From Verrucomicrobiales bacterium (lineage in GTDB: Bacteria > Verrucomicrobiota > Verrucomicrobiia > Limisphaerales > SXQI01), in contig SXQI01000061.1 of the NCBI GenBank assembly GCA_005793025.1, positions 1-20,025 on the forward strand: DNA of 20,025 nt, given 5' to 3'. How positions within the stretch are numbered: the stretch's first letter is position 1; every line of letters starts with the position of its first letter. Made by a program: the position numbers and the translations under genes. Shown here piece after piece: positions 1-8,421 of the stretch. Below the pieces are notes generated by a model. The model made no database searches. It had not been told where the DNA came from and saw only the letters and a list, made by a program, of their open reading frames with translations.

Positions 1-842
1 CCCGGTCGAGGGGCAGAGTTCAGCCGTTCCAACCCTGCAGTGACTAAAGCTCGGTTTTCACCAATCAATGGAACTAAATCTGCGATCGAACCCACAGCAA
101 CGAGGTCCAAGAGCGGCTTGAGATCGTAGATCAACGCTCGGGAATCCTCCATCTGCCGAAGGTGCTTTAACAATGCATGGCACAATTTAAATGCCAAACC
201 TGCCGAACACAGATTAAGAAAAGGACTCCCCGCACTCGACCCGACATGCGGGTTGATCAACGAGTATGCACTCGGGATTTTCGGACCGGGTTGATGATGA
301 TCAAGGATCACCACATCAATTCCATTCCTCTGTAAATCATCCACGACTTCACACGCCGTCGTGCCACAATCAACCGCTAAAATGAGACGCGTAGGATAAC
401 GATCGAGGCACCGAGCAACACCCTCCTTTGAAAGGCCATATCCTTCCTCCAATCGAAGAGGTAGGTAAACATGGCACTTCCACCCCATGTCCTCGAAAAA
501 CTGCCCAAGCACAGCAGTAGATGTGATTCCATCTGCATCGTAATCGCCAAAAATCACCACCGGTTCACCGCTACCTCGTGCTTGAAGCAGGCGGGAAACG
601 CCAACCTCCATACCCGGTATTAGAAAAGGATCGGCGAGCAGTTTTAGGCGCGGATTGAGGAAGCTTAGAATCGATGGCTCATCGGTATATCCTCTGTTCC
701 AAAGACACCTAGTGAGGAGTTCAGATAATCCGAGCGAAACCGACAAACTGCGTAGAACTTCCCCAGAGAGAGAGGGAAGAATCCATTGGTGTTGTGGAGG
801 TTTGAATCGAAGCGGCAATTTAAGAAATGGTGCGTTCGCCAA
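1..842 (-). CDS. recJ: Single-stranded-DNA-specific exonuclease RecJ (N-terminal part, cut by window edge)
   Basis: RecJ degrades single-stranded DNA 5' to 3' in recombination and mismatch or base-excision repair in the cytoplasm. The visible 280 codons carry DHH-family motifs in the right order: GDYDADG (residues 99-105), AVDCG (156-160) and the signature LDHHQPG (180-186). RecJ-like stretches follow, LCSAGLAFKL (211-220) and VGSIADLVPL (250-259). The C-terminal DHHA1 and OB regions lie beyond position 1. An in-frame stop at 846-848 limits the start. I chose the TTG at 840-842, which reads MANAPFLKLPLR; a second TTG seven codons later is possible. The gene begins 14 bp after the TerC-family gene, so the two are probably co-transcribed. 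The family call is firm and the exact start is not. Confidence 0.93.
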   Translation of the reverse strand, partial: MANAPFLKLPLRFKPPQHQWILPSLSGEVLRSLSVSLGLSELLTRCLWNRGYTDEPSILSFLNPRLKLLADPFLIPGMEVGVSRLLQARGSGEPVVIFGDYDADGITSTAVLGQFFEDMGWKCHVYLPLRLEEGYGLSKEGVARCLDRYPTRLILAVDCGTTACEVVDDLQRNGIDVVILDHHQPGPKIPSAYSLINPHVGSSAGSPFLNLCSAGLAFKLCHALLKHLRQMEDSRALIYDLKPLLDLVAVGSIADLVPLIGENRALVTAGLERLNSAPRP

Positions 843-856
843 AGGTTACGAACTTT

Positions 857-1819
857 TCACTCTGAATCCTTGATTGTGTCCTTATTGACCTTGTCGGTGT
901 AAATCGAAGCCCCAATGGAGATCAAAAGAATGCTACAAACAACCCCAAGAGAAACGAGTGTCGACACGTGGATCCAAGAGGACACGAGCATTTTCAAGCC
1001 AATAAAACTCAACACAACTGAGAGCCCAATCTTCAAATGTTTGAAGTAACCGATGGCACCGGCGAGGACAAAATAAAGCGAACGAAGTCCAAGAATCGCG
1101 AACACATTTGATGTAAAAACAATAAACGAGTTCTGAGTTACCGCAAAAATTGCTGGAATCGAATCTAAAGCAAAAATCAGATCCGTCGTTTCAACGGTGA
1201 TGAGCACTAGAGCAAGAGGTGTCAGTATGCGTTGACCGTTCTGAAGAATCGTAAATTGCGAATCGTGAAAGGAATCGCTGACCGGAAAAAACCTGCGGGT
1301 AACCCGCACAAGGAAATTTTTCTCAGGCTCAACTTTTTCGTCGCTTGAACTAGCCATCTTGATCCCTGTGACGAGAATCAGGGCCCCGAACACGTGAAGC
1401 ATCCACGGGAAATACTGAATCAACTCAGCTCCCGACCAGATCAGGGCCCCTCGCAACACCAACGCACCCAAAATACCCCAAAAAAGCACTCGATGTTGCG
1501 ACCGCAACGGCACCCCGAAATAGCTAAAAATCAGGGCAATTACGAACACATTATCCATCGAAAGCGAGAGTTCGATGATGTAACCCGTGATGAATTCTAC
1601 TGTTTCCTGCGCCCGCCAATTAGGCACCACATTCGGGGCAATAAGACTTCCGAAAAGTATTGCAACGACCACCCATAGCGTTGTCCAGCCAATCGCCTCG
1701 CGAAAAGAAACCTCGTGAGACCGACGATGAAAAACTCCTAAGTCTAGGGCTAAAAAGAAAACGATGCTTCCAAGAAAAACCACCCAGTAAACAGGATTGA
1801 TCTCTAATGGCGCAGGCAT
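857..1819 (-). CDS. TerC/Alx-family integral membrane protein
   Basis: This 320-residue polytopic protein has the TerC-family layout: about eight to nine hydrophobic helices and two acidic signature segments. These are ELSLSMDNVFV (83-93) and ETTDLIFALDSIPAI (210-224), whose Asp and Glu residues sit inside membrane helices. A cytoplasmic loop at about 155-195 splits the two halves. Family members are linked to tellurite resistance and, for Alx and related proteins, to manganese export; recent work also ties some to metal loading of secreted proteins. That link would suit its place between secDF and recJ, but it is inference. The ATG at 1817-1819 has an AGGA about 8 nt upstream, one of the better ribosome sites in the window. 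The 94-bp gap to secDF shows no manganese riboswitch that I can recognise. Confidence 0.92.
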   Translation of the reverse strand: MPAPLEINPVYWVVFLGSIVFFLALDLGVFHRRSHEVSFREAIGWTTLWVVVAILFGSLIAPNVVPNWRAQETVEFITGYIIELSLSMDNVFVIALIFSYFGVPLRSQHRVLFWGILGALVLRGALIWSGAELIQYFPWMLHVFGALILVTGIKMASSSDEKVEPEKNFLVRVTRRFFPVSDSFHDSQFTILQNGQRILTPLALVLITVETTDLIFALDSIPAIFAVTQNSFIVFTSNVFAILGLRSLYFVLAGAIGYFKHLKIGLSVVLSFIGLKMLVSSWIHVSTLVSLGVVCSILLISIGASIYTDKVNKDTIKDSE

Positions 1820-1913
1820 CTTGTTCCTAATCCGGAGTTAACGTCCGCCCCCTGATGACGCTTCAACTCGAGCGCCACCATCTCCCCCGCTTCTAGCAAT
1901 GATAATCGGGACG

Positions 1914-4442
1914 TCAGATTGCTTTCGCTACCTGTTGTGGATCCACGTCAGCCCGGGCCATGGTGGTCAGAGGGCGTTCTCCTTTGTGCCACCAAAGCAC
2001 CAGAGCACTCGCAATATAAATCGAGGAATAAGTCCCGGTGATGATACCGATCAGGAACGTAAACGCGAAATCATTGATCCCTCCTCCTCCGAAGACGAAA
2101 AGAGCGGATGTCGCTAAGAAGACGGTTCCTGATGTAATCAATGTGCGACTAAGTGTCTGATTCAGGGCTTGGTTGATAATGTCCTTGAACGACCCACGCA
2201 CTCCGAGTCTGAGATCCTCTCGAATTCGGTCGAAAATAACGATCGTATCGTTGATGGAGAAGCCGATAATCGTCAGAACAGCCGCGACCACAGGCGCGTT
2301 GAACTCACGACCTGATAGACAGTAAAGCCCAATCGTCATGAGGACGTCATGGATCACGGCTAACACCGCACCCACAGCGAACGAGAATTCGTAGCGAAAC
2401 GCGACGTAAACTAGGATTCCAAACAGCGAAAGCAAACTAGCGACAATCGCAGCTTTTTGGATCTCTGCTCCGACGCTAGCCCCTACTTTGTCCAACCCAG
2501 CCCGTGTGAACTTCGACTGTGGAAAAGCTTGCTGCAATGCGCTCTGGACCTTATCCCCTGTTCCGAACTCGGAAGTGATCCGCAGAGTGTCCGGGCCACC
2601 TGAAAAATCGGGCTGATACTGCGGAACGGTTTCGTTCAATCCAGCTTTTTTGAGCGTCTCGACCAACAAGGTTTGATCTACTTTCTGCGTGTAATTCAGC
2701 GTCAGACTGTCACCTCCACGGAAATCGACTCCCAACAGCTTCTCTCCCCTGACAAAAACACCATAGGAAAGCCCCACCAGAATCAGTGCCCATGTTGCGA
2801 TGAACGCCGGTTTGACAATCTTCATGAAGTCGATGTTCGTCGCCCTGATCATGTGGAGCATCGGCAACGACTTCAGAATCTCTCGTTTTAGTAGGAAATC
2901 AAAAATAAGGCGGGTCACCACCAACGCGGTGAACAAGCTCGCCGAAACACCAATCGTCAGAGTCACGCCGAAACCGCGAATCGAACCCGTTCCCATAAAG
3001 ATGAGAATAATCGAGGAAATCAACGTCGTGACGTGAGAGTCGAAGATGGTACTAAAGGCCCGATCATAACCGGCAGAAATAGCACCACGCAGACTTTTGC
3101 CCTTCTTCGATTCTTCTCGAATTCTCTCGAAGATTAGCACGTTCGCATCCACAGACATACCAATCGTCAGAACGACACCGGCGATACCCGGAAGGGTAAG
3201 CGTTGTTCCCACGGAGCACATGACTCCGAGCAGGATGATAATGTTCAGGATTAACGCCGCGTCTGCGACCAAGCCTGCTAACATGTAGTAAACGATCATG
3301 AAACCGGCGACAGCGATCGTCCCGTAAATCGCCGCTTTGATCCCGCTATCCACAGCAGCCTTACCCAGCGACGCCTCAACCCCTCGTTCCTCCATGATCT
3401 TCACGGGAGCCTCTAGCGGATTAGAAAGAACGTTCTGCAATTCGAACGCTTCCTTCAGATCAAAATCTCCCGAGATCGAAGCACTCCCTCCGTTAATAGG
3501 TTCATTGATGTTCGGGGCCGAATACAGCTCGCCATCCAAGACGATTCCTAATTGATGACCGACATGTTCCTTCGTTACCTCGCTAAACAATCGGGCACCT
3601 TCTGAATTAAAGTTCAGGCCGATCGTTGGCCGATTCGAAACAGGATCACGGCTGACATAAGCTTTTTCGACAAACTTGCCTGTCAGCCCACGTTCAGATT
3701 TTTTCTTCACCAACACGACTCGCAGCAGTTCTGGACCGTTCCCACTCTTTTGTTTGAGGTTCAGTTTCTCGTAACCCGGCGCCCCCAACCCTTGGGAGAG
3801 CAGGTTGTCGCTCTCCGGATGCACCATTCTGAATTCTAGAAACGCCGCCTTCTGAAGAGTGTTCCGGACAGCATCCTTATCGGATTCAGAAAGCCCCGGC
3901 ATTTGGATCAAGATCTTGTTATCCCCAACAGGTTGGATCAACGGCTCTGAAACACCGAACTTATCCACACGCTTGCGGAGCACCTCGACGGCTTGTTCAA
4001 GAGCACGTAACTGAGTGTCCTCGGCAGTGACTCGATTGAGATTTGTATCGCTTAACGCTTTAGACGTATCGACGCCTACTAGGAATGAGCTGCCGCCCTG
4101 CAAATCAAGGCCTAGTTTGATCTTCCCAGCTGCATCCTGTTGTAAGCGGTTCAGGACATACTTAGTCGGATCTGCTTGGTTGAGAACCTTGATGTTGGGG
4201 AAATAACGCGTGATGTCGTTGGTTCCGATCGCTTGGCGCAAATTTCTAAAAACGCTTACCGGGCGTTCCTTCTGCAAAGCATCAGCGGTGGCAAGGATCG
4301 CGGTGTAATTCGTATCGCGACTGACGGATTTGTCCTTGAACTCTTGCAGCAAATCTCGACCCGTCGGTGGATAAAGCTCAAAAAGAGACCACGCGACAAC
4401 GAGGACAACGATGAGGAATCTCCAGGTGTTATTTCGATTCAT
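1914..4442 (-). CDS. secDF: Protein translocase subunit SecDF (fused SecD-SecF)
   Basis: SecDF uses the proton gradient to help pull proteins through the SecYEG channel on the outer face of the cytoplasmic membrane. The 842-residue protein joins SecD and SecF. The SecD half has an N-terminal helix (about 7-24), the GLDLQGG motif (111-117), a large periplasmic P1 domain, and the membrane motif SVDANVLIFERIREE (430-444). The SecF half has GVDFRGGD (571-578) and FSINDTIVIFDRIRE (728-742). The conserved membrane Asp residues used in proton transfer are present. It starts at ATG 4440-4442, 32 bp after yajC, matching the widespread yajC-secD-secF order. The fusion itself is common in several phyla. 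No strong Shine-Dalgarno sequence is visible. Confidence 0.97.
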   Translation of the reverse strand: MNRNNTWRFLIVVLVVAWSLFELYPPTGRDLLQEFKDKSVSRDTNYTAILATADALQKERPVSVFRNLRQAIGTNDITRYFPNIKVLNQADPTKYVLNRLQQDAAGKIKLGLDLQGGSSFLVGVDTSKALSDTNLNRVTAEDTQLRALEQAVEVLRKRVDKFGVSEPLIQPVGDNKILIQMPGLSESDKDAVRNTLQKAAFLEFRMVHPESDNLLSQGLGAPGYEKLNLKQKSGNGPELLRVVLVKKKSERGLTGKFVEKAYVSRDPVSNRPTIGLNFNSEGARLFSEVTKEHVGHQLGIVLDGELYSAPNINEPINGGSASISGDFDLKEAFELQNVLSNPLEAPVKIMEERGVEASLGKAAVDSGIKAAIYGTIAVAGFMIVYYMLAGLVADAALILNIIILLGVMCSVGTTLTLPGIAGVVLTIGMSVDANVLIFERIREESKKGKSLRGAISAGYDRAFSTIFDSHVTTLISSIILIFMGTGSIRGFGVTLTIGVSASLFTALVVTRLIFDFLLKREILKSLPMLHMIRATNIDFMKIVKPAFIATWALILVGLSYGVFVRGEKLLGVDFRGGDSLTLNYTQKVDQTLLVETLKKAGLNETVPQYQPDFSGGPDTLRITSEFGTGDKVQSALQQAFPQSKFTRAGLDKVGASVGAEIQKAAIVASLLSLFGILVYVAFRYEFSFAVGAVLAVIHDVLMTIGLYCLSGREFNAPVVAAVLTIIGFSINDTIVIFDRIREDLRLGVRGSFKDIINQALNQTLSRTLITSGTVFLATSALFVFGGGGINDFAFTFLIGIITGTYSSIYIASALVLWWHKGERPLTTMARADVDPQQVAKAI

Positions 4443-4474
4443 GGCAAAAGAGGATCAGAATTCGGCAGGTGGTA

Positions 4475-4828
4475 TTAGTCTTTAGTGACCTCGGAGGTGT
4501 CTTTAGTAACCTCCACAATGGTGCTTTTGAGAACTTCCAGCTTGGTCTCAAGCGACCTCAACGAAATAGTTTTGTCTTTTACAGTCAACACGGTGCCAAC
4601 GATCCCCGCTGAGGTGGTCACCCGATCCCCAGCTTTCAGGTTTTTCATCAACAATCCCTGTTCTTTGGCTTTTTTCTGCTGCGGGCGGAAGATCAGGAAA
4701 TACATCACCAACCCCATGAACACGAAAGTACCCACCATCTGAAGCATCTGCGCTTTAGGATCCGGTTGGGTTCCCGGTGCAGTCGCTGGAGCAAAGGCCA
4801 GTAAAGTTGTCAAACCATCAATAGACAT
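4475..4828 (-). CDS. yajC: Sec translocon accessory subunit YajC
   Basis: YajC is a small single-span membrane protein that associates with SecDF. This 117-residue copy has a non-polar N-terminal stretch, one transmembrane helix (about 28-47), the typical RPQQKK sequence just after it (48-53), and the basic soluble domain with NLKAGDRVTTSAGIVGTV (63-80). The C-terminus ends in a near-perfect repeat, EVTKD-TS-EVTKD (106-117), which looks like a recent 21-bp duplication. It is the first gene of the yajC-secDF-terC-recJ run. The ATG lies at 4826-4828 and has no clear Shine-Dalgarno sequence. Confidence 0.95.
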   Translation of the reverse strand: MSIDGLTTLLAFAPATAPGTQPDPKAQMLQMVGTFVFMGLVMYFLIFRPQQKKAKEQGLLMKNLKAGDRVTTSAGIVGTVLTVKDKTISLRSLETKLEVLKSTIVEVTKDTSEVTKD

Positions 4829-4849
4829 AAGGTTTAGTTAAAGACGTGG

Positions 4850-4877
4850 AGATTAGACGCAACGCTGGTTTTGGCAA
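4850..4877 (-). promoter_or_regulatory. Candidate promoter for yajC-secDF operon (weak)
   Basis: Reading the minus strand, a -35-like TTGCCA (4872-4877) is followed after 16 nt by a -10-like TAATCT (4850-4855), about 22 nt upstream of the yajC ATG. The -35 box matches the sigma-70 consensus at five of six positions but the -10 box at only three of six. An inverted repeat with 6-bp arms, AACGCT (4861-4866) and AGCGTT (4883-4888), overlaps the -35 box. It might instead belong to the end of the upstream transcript. This is a pattern-level guess. Confidence 0.22.
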
Positions 4878-4961
4878 GCTTTAGCGTTACGAAAATCAAG
4901 TGCCTCCTAGGTCGAACCCAACCGCCGTTTTGAAAAGCCAAAAAAACAGCATTCAACCTGA

Positions 4962-5456
4962 TCACTTCGGTTCTGCCACAGTCTCACCAAGATCCTGTAG
5001 TTTTCGTTGAGCCAACAATTCGCCGTCCTTCGCCGATTGGCGCAAGTAGTCCAGTGCCTTCTCGCGATCCTTTTCCACCCCATCCCCTGTGAGATAACGA
5101 ACACCAACGTCATACAACGCCCTAGGATCCCCGGCTTTTGCCCGTTTCAATTGGTATTCGAGGACATTTTGTTTAATCCGTTTACTCTCTGCCTCAACCT
5201 TCGCCGCATCTACTTTGGGAGGAAGAACACTGACGGTCACATAATTGGTCTTTAGGAAGTTCGTAACGGTCACGTAGTTGGTAATGGTCACGTAGTTGGT
5301 TTTGTTGATCACCTTAGGATCCGCCCCCGGACGAGGTGGTGAGTTCTGCGCCTGCAAGGTAAAACTCTCTCCAACCGCTGACAAGCATAGCCAAAAAATT
5401 AGAACCGTCCTGAACTGGAGGCGCGGATGAAACATACCTAAAACTTCTGCCTGCAT
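4962..5456 (-). CDS. Small exported protein with Sel1-like repeat and TNYVT repeat
   Basis: No named gene is recognised. From the ATG at 5454-5456 the protein has 164 residues. A hydrophobic signal-like segment (about 16-32) ends near LQAQ, suggesting export. Then comes an unusual low-complexity stretch in which Thr-Asn-Tyr/Phe-Val-Thr recurs (53-75), then a charged linker. The C-terminal part (about 108-153) fits one Sel1/TPR-like helical repeat: GDPRALYDVGVRYLTGDG followed by DREKALDYLRQSAKDG. Sel1 repeats usually mediate protein contacts. A TTG at 5501 would extend it upstream into the end of the metallohydrolase gene, but the ATG leaves a normal 10-bp gap. The ATG at 5433-5435 is an alternative. 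It is the last gene of the six-gene block. Confidence 0.62.
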   Translation of the reverse strand: MQAEVLGMFHPRLQFRTVLIFWLCLSAVGESFTLQAQNSPPRPGADPKVINKTNYVTITNYVTVTNFLKTNYVTVSVLPPKVDAAKVEAESKRIKQNVLEYQLKRAKAGDPRALYDVGVRYLTGDGVEKDREKALDYLRQSAKDGELLAQRKLQDLGETVAEPK

Positions 5457-5466
5457 TCGTAAGTTG

Positions 5467-7476
5467 TCAATGGCTTTGCAACTGACTTTGATAAAGCGCA
5501 AAGGCCGGAATCTGCTTCGCTAGAGATTTGAGTAGTCCATCAACCCCGACAAGTTTAGCTAACGGCCATTCTGATCGAGCTAAACTCATGGCCTGCACCG
5601 CAATACCACCGTCCTCTTTTTGAGCAATTCGCTGCAACGTAGCAAGGGTTCGTTCGGATGATTTGAGCAGAAGCCGTGCTGTTTCACGGGGTGTGGTAAA
5701 TTTACCATCTCCATCGGCATCGATCCAAACTGGGTTCGTAGCTGCCAACGTATAGTCTGCTTCGGTTTTCCATGATTCATTTTTGACGCCATCACCAAGG
5801 GCTATACAAACCAAATGTGCGTCGTGGTTCGGCTTCCGAATCTTGAAGGTTATCCACTCATCCGTCGGCAAGCCCTCTTTCACTGGAACAACTTTTTCTT
5901 GGACCAACTGCCCATTTAAGAACACTAATCCTCTCCGTGGGGTAACCCAAGCCGGAGCAGCTACACGAAATCGGACCTCCATCGTTTTGGCGCCAGAAGC
6001 CAAATCTCCGGGCCCGAATTTGCCATCTACGACAATTTCCGAGAAAATCCCTAAACTGATTGTGGTCCGTCCCTTTTGGAAATTACCCACCATCTCTTTA
6101 ATATCGATCCGAGTCGGGTCATCCGTGGAAGATTGGACATAAGTTCGCCCCTGCCCAACTGGATCCCCAACCGTGTGAGAATCTGAGGATCCTATGGCTT
6201 TAATTTTATCGCCATAATTCAACAGCGCAAACCAATCCCGAAACAACAGCAGCGGATCCTTCTGTAAACTCGTCGAATTCGCTAACTCAAGCCCATCGAC
6301 CGGGATAGCCACGTTTCCGACCCGATCCCCTGAGCTTTGGTTGAATTGCATTAATGTAAATGGATTCTCCTTCTGGTTTGGCCAACGCGGATGATTTAAA
6401 ATGATCACTTTGGCACCATGACTTCGGATGTCTGCGGCTAACGTGACCCAGTTTGTTTCTTTATGATTTGGAACAGGTTCCTTTGGGGAGAGCGGGAACG
6501 CGTTGAAGTGGCCATTTTTTGTGGTGACTTCATTGCCGGTTACTGGAGTGAAATAATCGTTTAACCCTAGCTTTTGTTGCTCTGGTTGATAATCGGTTTG
6601 GTGATTATGATCCGTCGAAATAGCCAATTCCACCCCCTCACCCGCGATCGTCACGAGGCGTTCTTGTAGGCTCGAATCTCCATGGCCGCTAAAAGTTACC
6701 GTGTGGATGTGCGTGTCGCTGGCGATGTAGCCTTTGGTCTGAACCTCCCTCCGAATCTCTAAAGCTGCCTCTACTCGATTACCCTCGGTCACCTCACAGT
6801 TCAATTCAGCTCGGCTCCATTCCATCCCTCGCGTTGCAATGATGGTATAATGACCCGCCGGAAGAGAAAACTCCGCCGTTCCACTGCCAGAATAGACCAA
6901 GCCGGGACGCACCGCCAAAGTTGCTTGGTCGGTCTCGAAAATATCGACGACTTTTTTGCCTACTCCGAGCACCGTGAGTCTCGTGGGCATTTTTTCTTTG
7001 TTTGCTCCATCTCGCACCGTCACTTGAACCCGACCCAACCGAAGTGCCTTAGCAAGGGGTTGGTCAAAAAAGCGGATGTCACCCACAGAGATATCATCCG
7101 TCGGTGAACGCGATATAACTGAAAGAAGGTTCGTCCCATCCCTCAGTAGGTTAGGAGGAATCGGATAATAGAATCTGCGGAGAGACCCCTCCTTACGCAA
7201 TTGAGCAATCGTTTCACCATTCACCACCAAATCCCATTTTCCATCCGTATCACGGTGTTTAATGGAGAGAAGTGTTTCGTGAGAAGACGATTTCGCCACG
7301 AAAGATAGATCCAAACGAATCCCTTCAGGCTGCGGGTTCGCTTCCTTCCATTTGGAAACGCTATCACCGAGGTGATGGAAACCCTTATCAATCACTTTTT
7401 CGACAGCCTCTGCCCCCTGAAGGGACGATGGCAGACCGAGCAGGGCGATCAAGATCAACCACGATAATCGAATCAT
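5467..7476 (-). CDS. Secreted PHP-type metallohydrolase, CehA/McbA-like
   Basis: The 669-residue protein has a signal peptide (about 1-22, ending near LQGAEA) and an N-terminal region rich in beta strands (about 25-245). A PHP domain follows with likely metal ligands in order: SDTHIHT (253-259), STDHNHQT (287-294), GNEVTTKNGHF (314-324), LNHPRW (360-365) and SSDSHT (430-435). CehA/McbA-family members hydrolyse esters, carbamates or amides such as carbaryl, and PHP domains more broadly act on phosphoesters, so the substrate here is open. A DADGDG loop at 586-591 resembles a calcium site. It starts at ATG 7474-7476, 11 bp after the alpha/beta-hydrolase gene, which points to one transcript and possibly a shared substrate pathway outside the cytoplasm. 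Confidence 0.85.
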   Translation of the reverse strand: MIRLSWLILIALLGLPSSLQGAEAVEKVIDKGFHHLGDSVSKWKEANPQPEGIRLDLSFVAKSSSHETLLSIKHRDTDGKWDLVVNGETIAQLRKEGSLRRFYYPIPPNLLRDGTNLLSVISRSPTDDISVGDIRFFDQPLAKALRLGRVQVTVRDGANKEKMPTRLTVLGVGKKVVDIFETDQATLAVRPGLVYSGSGTAEFSLPAGHYTIIATRGMEWSRAELNCEVTEGNRVEAALEIRREVQTKGYIASDTHIHTVTFSGHGDSSLQERLVTIAGEGVELAISTDHNHQTDYQPEQQKLGLNDYFTPVTGNEVTTKNGHFNAFPLSPKEPVPNHKETNWVTLAADIRSHGAKVIILNHPRWPNQKENPFTLMQFNQSSGDRVGNVAIPVDGLELANSTSLQKDPLLLFRDWFALLNYGDKIKAIGSSDSHTVGDPVGQGRTYVQSSTDDPTRIDIKEMVGNFQKGRTTISLGIFSEIVVDGKFGPGDLASGAKTMEVRFRVAAPAWVTPRRGLVFLNGQLVQEKVVPVKEGLPTDEWITFKIRKPNHDAHLVCIALGDGVKNESWKTEADYTLAATNPVWIDADGDGKFTTPRETARLLLKSSERTLATLQRIAQKEDGGIAVQAMSLARSEWPLAKLVGVDGLLKSLAKQIPAFALYQSQLQSH

Positions 7477-7487
7477 AATCTACGAAC

Positions 7488-8363
7488 CTAATTCTTAAGC
7501 AGTCCGCGTTCTGACAACCAGAAAAGGCAATCCTTGGTCCACGCGTGTCCGTTTGCTAAACCGATTCCATGCCGCCCTTTTTCATAGATGTGGAGATCAA
7601 AAGGCACACCTTTAGCCCTTAACGCAGCAGCAAATTGCAAAGAGTTTTCAACCGGCACAGCCGTATCTTCGACCGTATGCCAAAGAAACACGGGAGGCGT
7701 ATTCCCTGTAACCTGAAGTTCGTTCGAAAGAAACTCCACCAAAGGATTCGAAGGATCCGTACCAAGCAGGTTTCTCTTCGACCCTTGATGGGTATACTTC
7801 CCCATTGTAATCACGGCGTAGCAGAGAATTCCGAAATCAGGGCGAGAACTCTGTTTCTCGATGGAATCAGTGGTTTCGGCCTTACCCCCGTCAAAATGAG
7901 TCAACAATGTTGAAGCCAAATGCCCCCCCGCAGACGACCCCATGATCCCAATTTTCTGGGGATTTATTTTCCATGCTTCGGATCGGGAACGCACGACTCG
8001 CACCGCTCGAGCTGCATCCCCCAACATGATTGGATGCCGATAACCGTGGGAACCGAGACGATACTTGAGCACAAACGCGTGCACCCCAGCTTCATTGAGC
8101 CACAGGGCATAATCCTTGCCTTCATGCCCGGCGAGACCTCCATAGCCTCCTCCGGGACAAATAACTACCGCCGTTCCGTTCGCTTTCGAAGGATCCGCTA
8201 GGTAAGGCGTCAATGTCGGTTTGTCTTGGTCTTTATCCCCCAAAGCTCCCGGAGCCCCATCGGCCCAAAGCGGGATCGGAGTTCCAAGTGAGCTATCTTG
8301 AGCACGAAGATAAGGTGCCATGGCAACGAGGAGAACAATGATAATGCGACTGATTAAACTCAT
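7488..8363 (-). CDS. Secreted alpha/beta-hydrolase (BD-FAE/acetyl-esterase-like)
   Basis: From the ATG at 8361-8363 the protein has 291 residues with a signal peptide ending near YLRAQ (about residue 21). The alpha/beta-hydrolase core shows an oxyanion-hole segment CPGGGYGG (69-76) and the nucleophile elbow GSSAGG with Ser144. Asp233 (EDTAVP) and His265 (GRHGIG) complete a plausible catalytic triad. This arrangement is typical of exported carbohydrate esterases, acetylxylan esterase-like or bifunctional feruloyl/acetyl xylan types, which deacylate polysaccharides. The substrate is inferred only. A TTG at 8390 would add nine residues before the signal peptide, so I prefer the ATG. It sits between an unknown membrane protein gene and the PHP hydrolase gene. 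Confidence 0.85.
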   Translation of the reverse strand: MSLISRIIIVLLVAMAPYLRAQDSSLGTPIPLWADGAPGALGDKDQDKPTLTPYLADPSKANGTAVVICPGGGYGGLAGHEGKDYALWLNEAGVHAFVLKYRLGSHGYRHPIMLGDAARAVRVVRSRSEAWKINPQKIGIMGSSAGGHLASTLLTHFDGGKAETTDSIEKQSSRPDFGILCYAVITMGKYTHQGSKRNLLGTDPSNPLVEFLSNELQVTGNTPPVFLWHTVEDTAVPVENSLQFAAALRAKGVPFDLHIYEKGRHGIGLANGHAWTKDCLFWLSERGLLKN

Positions 8364-8421
8364 GATGTTGTTTCTTAGAATGGAGACCAATAATCCGAAT
8401 GAAAGCAGAAATACCTCAAAC

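Noticed and set aside
1820..1913. Manganese (yybP-ykoY) riboswitch before the TerC-family gene
   Set aside because: The 94-bp gap lacks the conserved loop sequences and paired arms that I would expect.
4861..4888. Intrinsic terminator between the six-gene block and yajC
   Set aside because: The inverted repeat has only 6-bp arms with a 16-nt loop and no T-run after it, so it does not meet the usual pattern.
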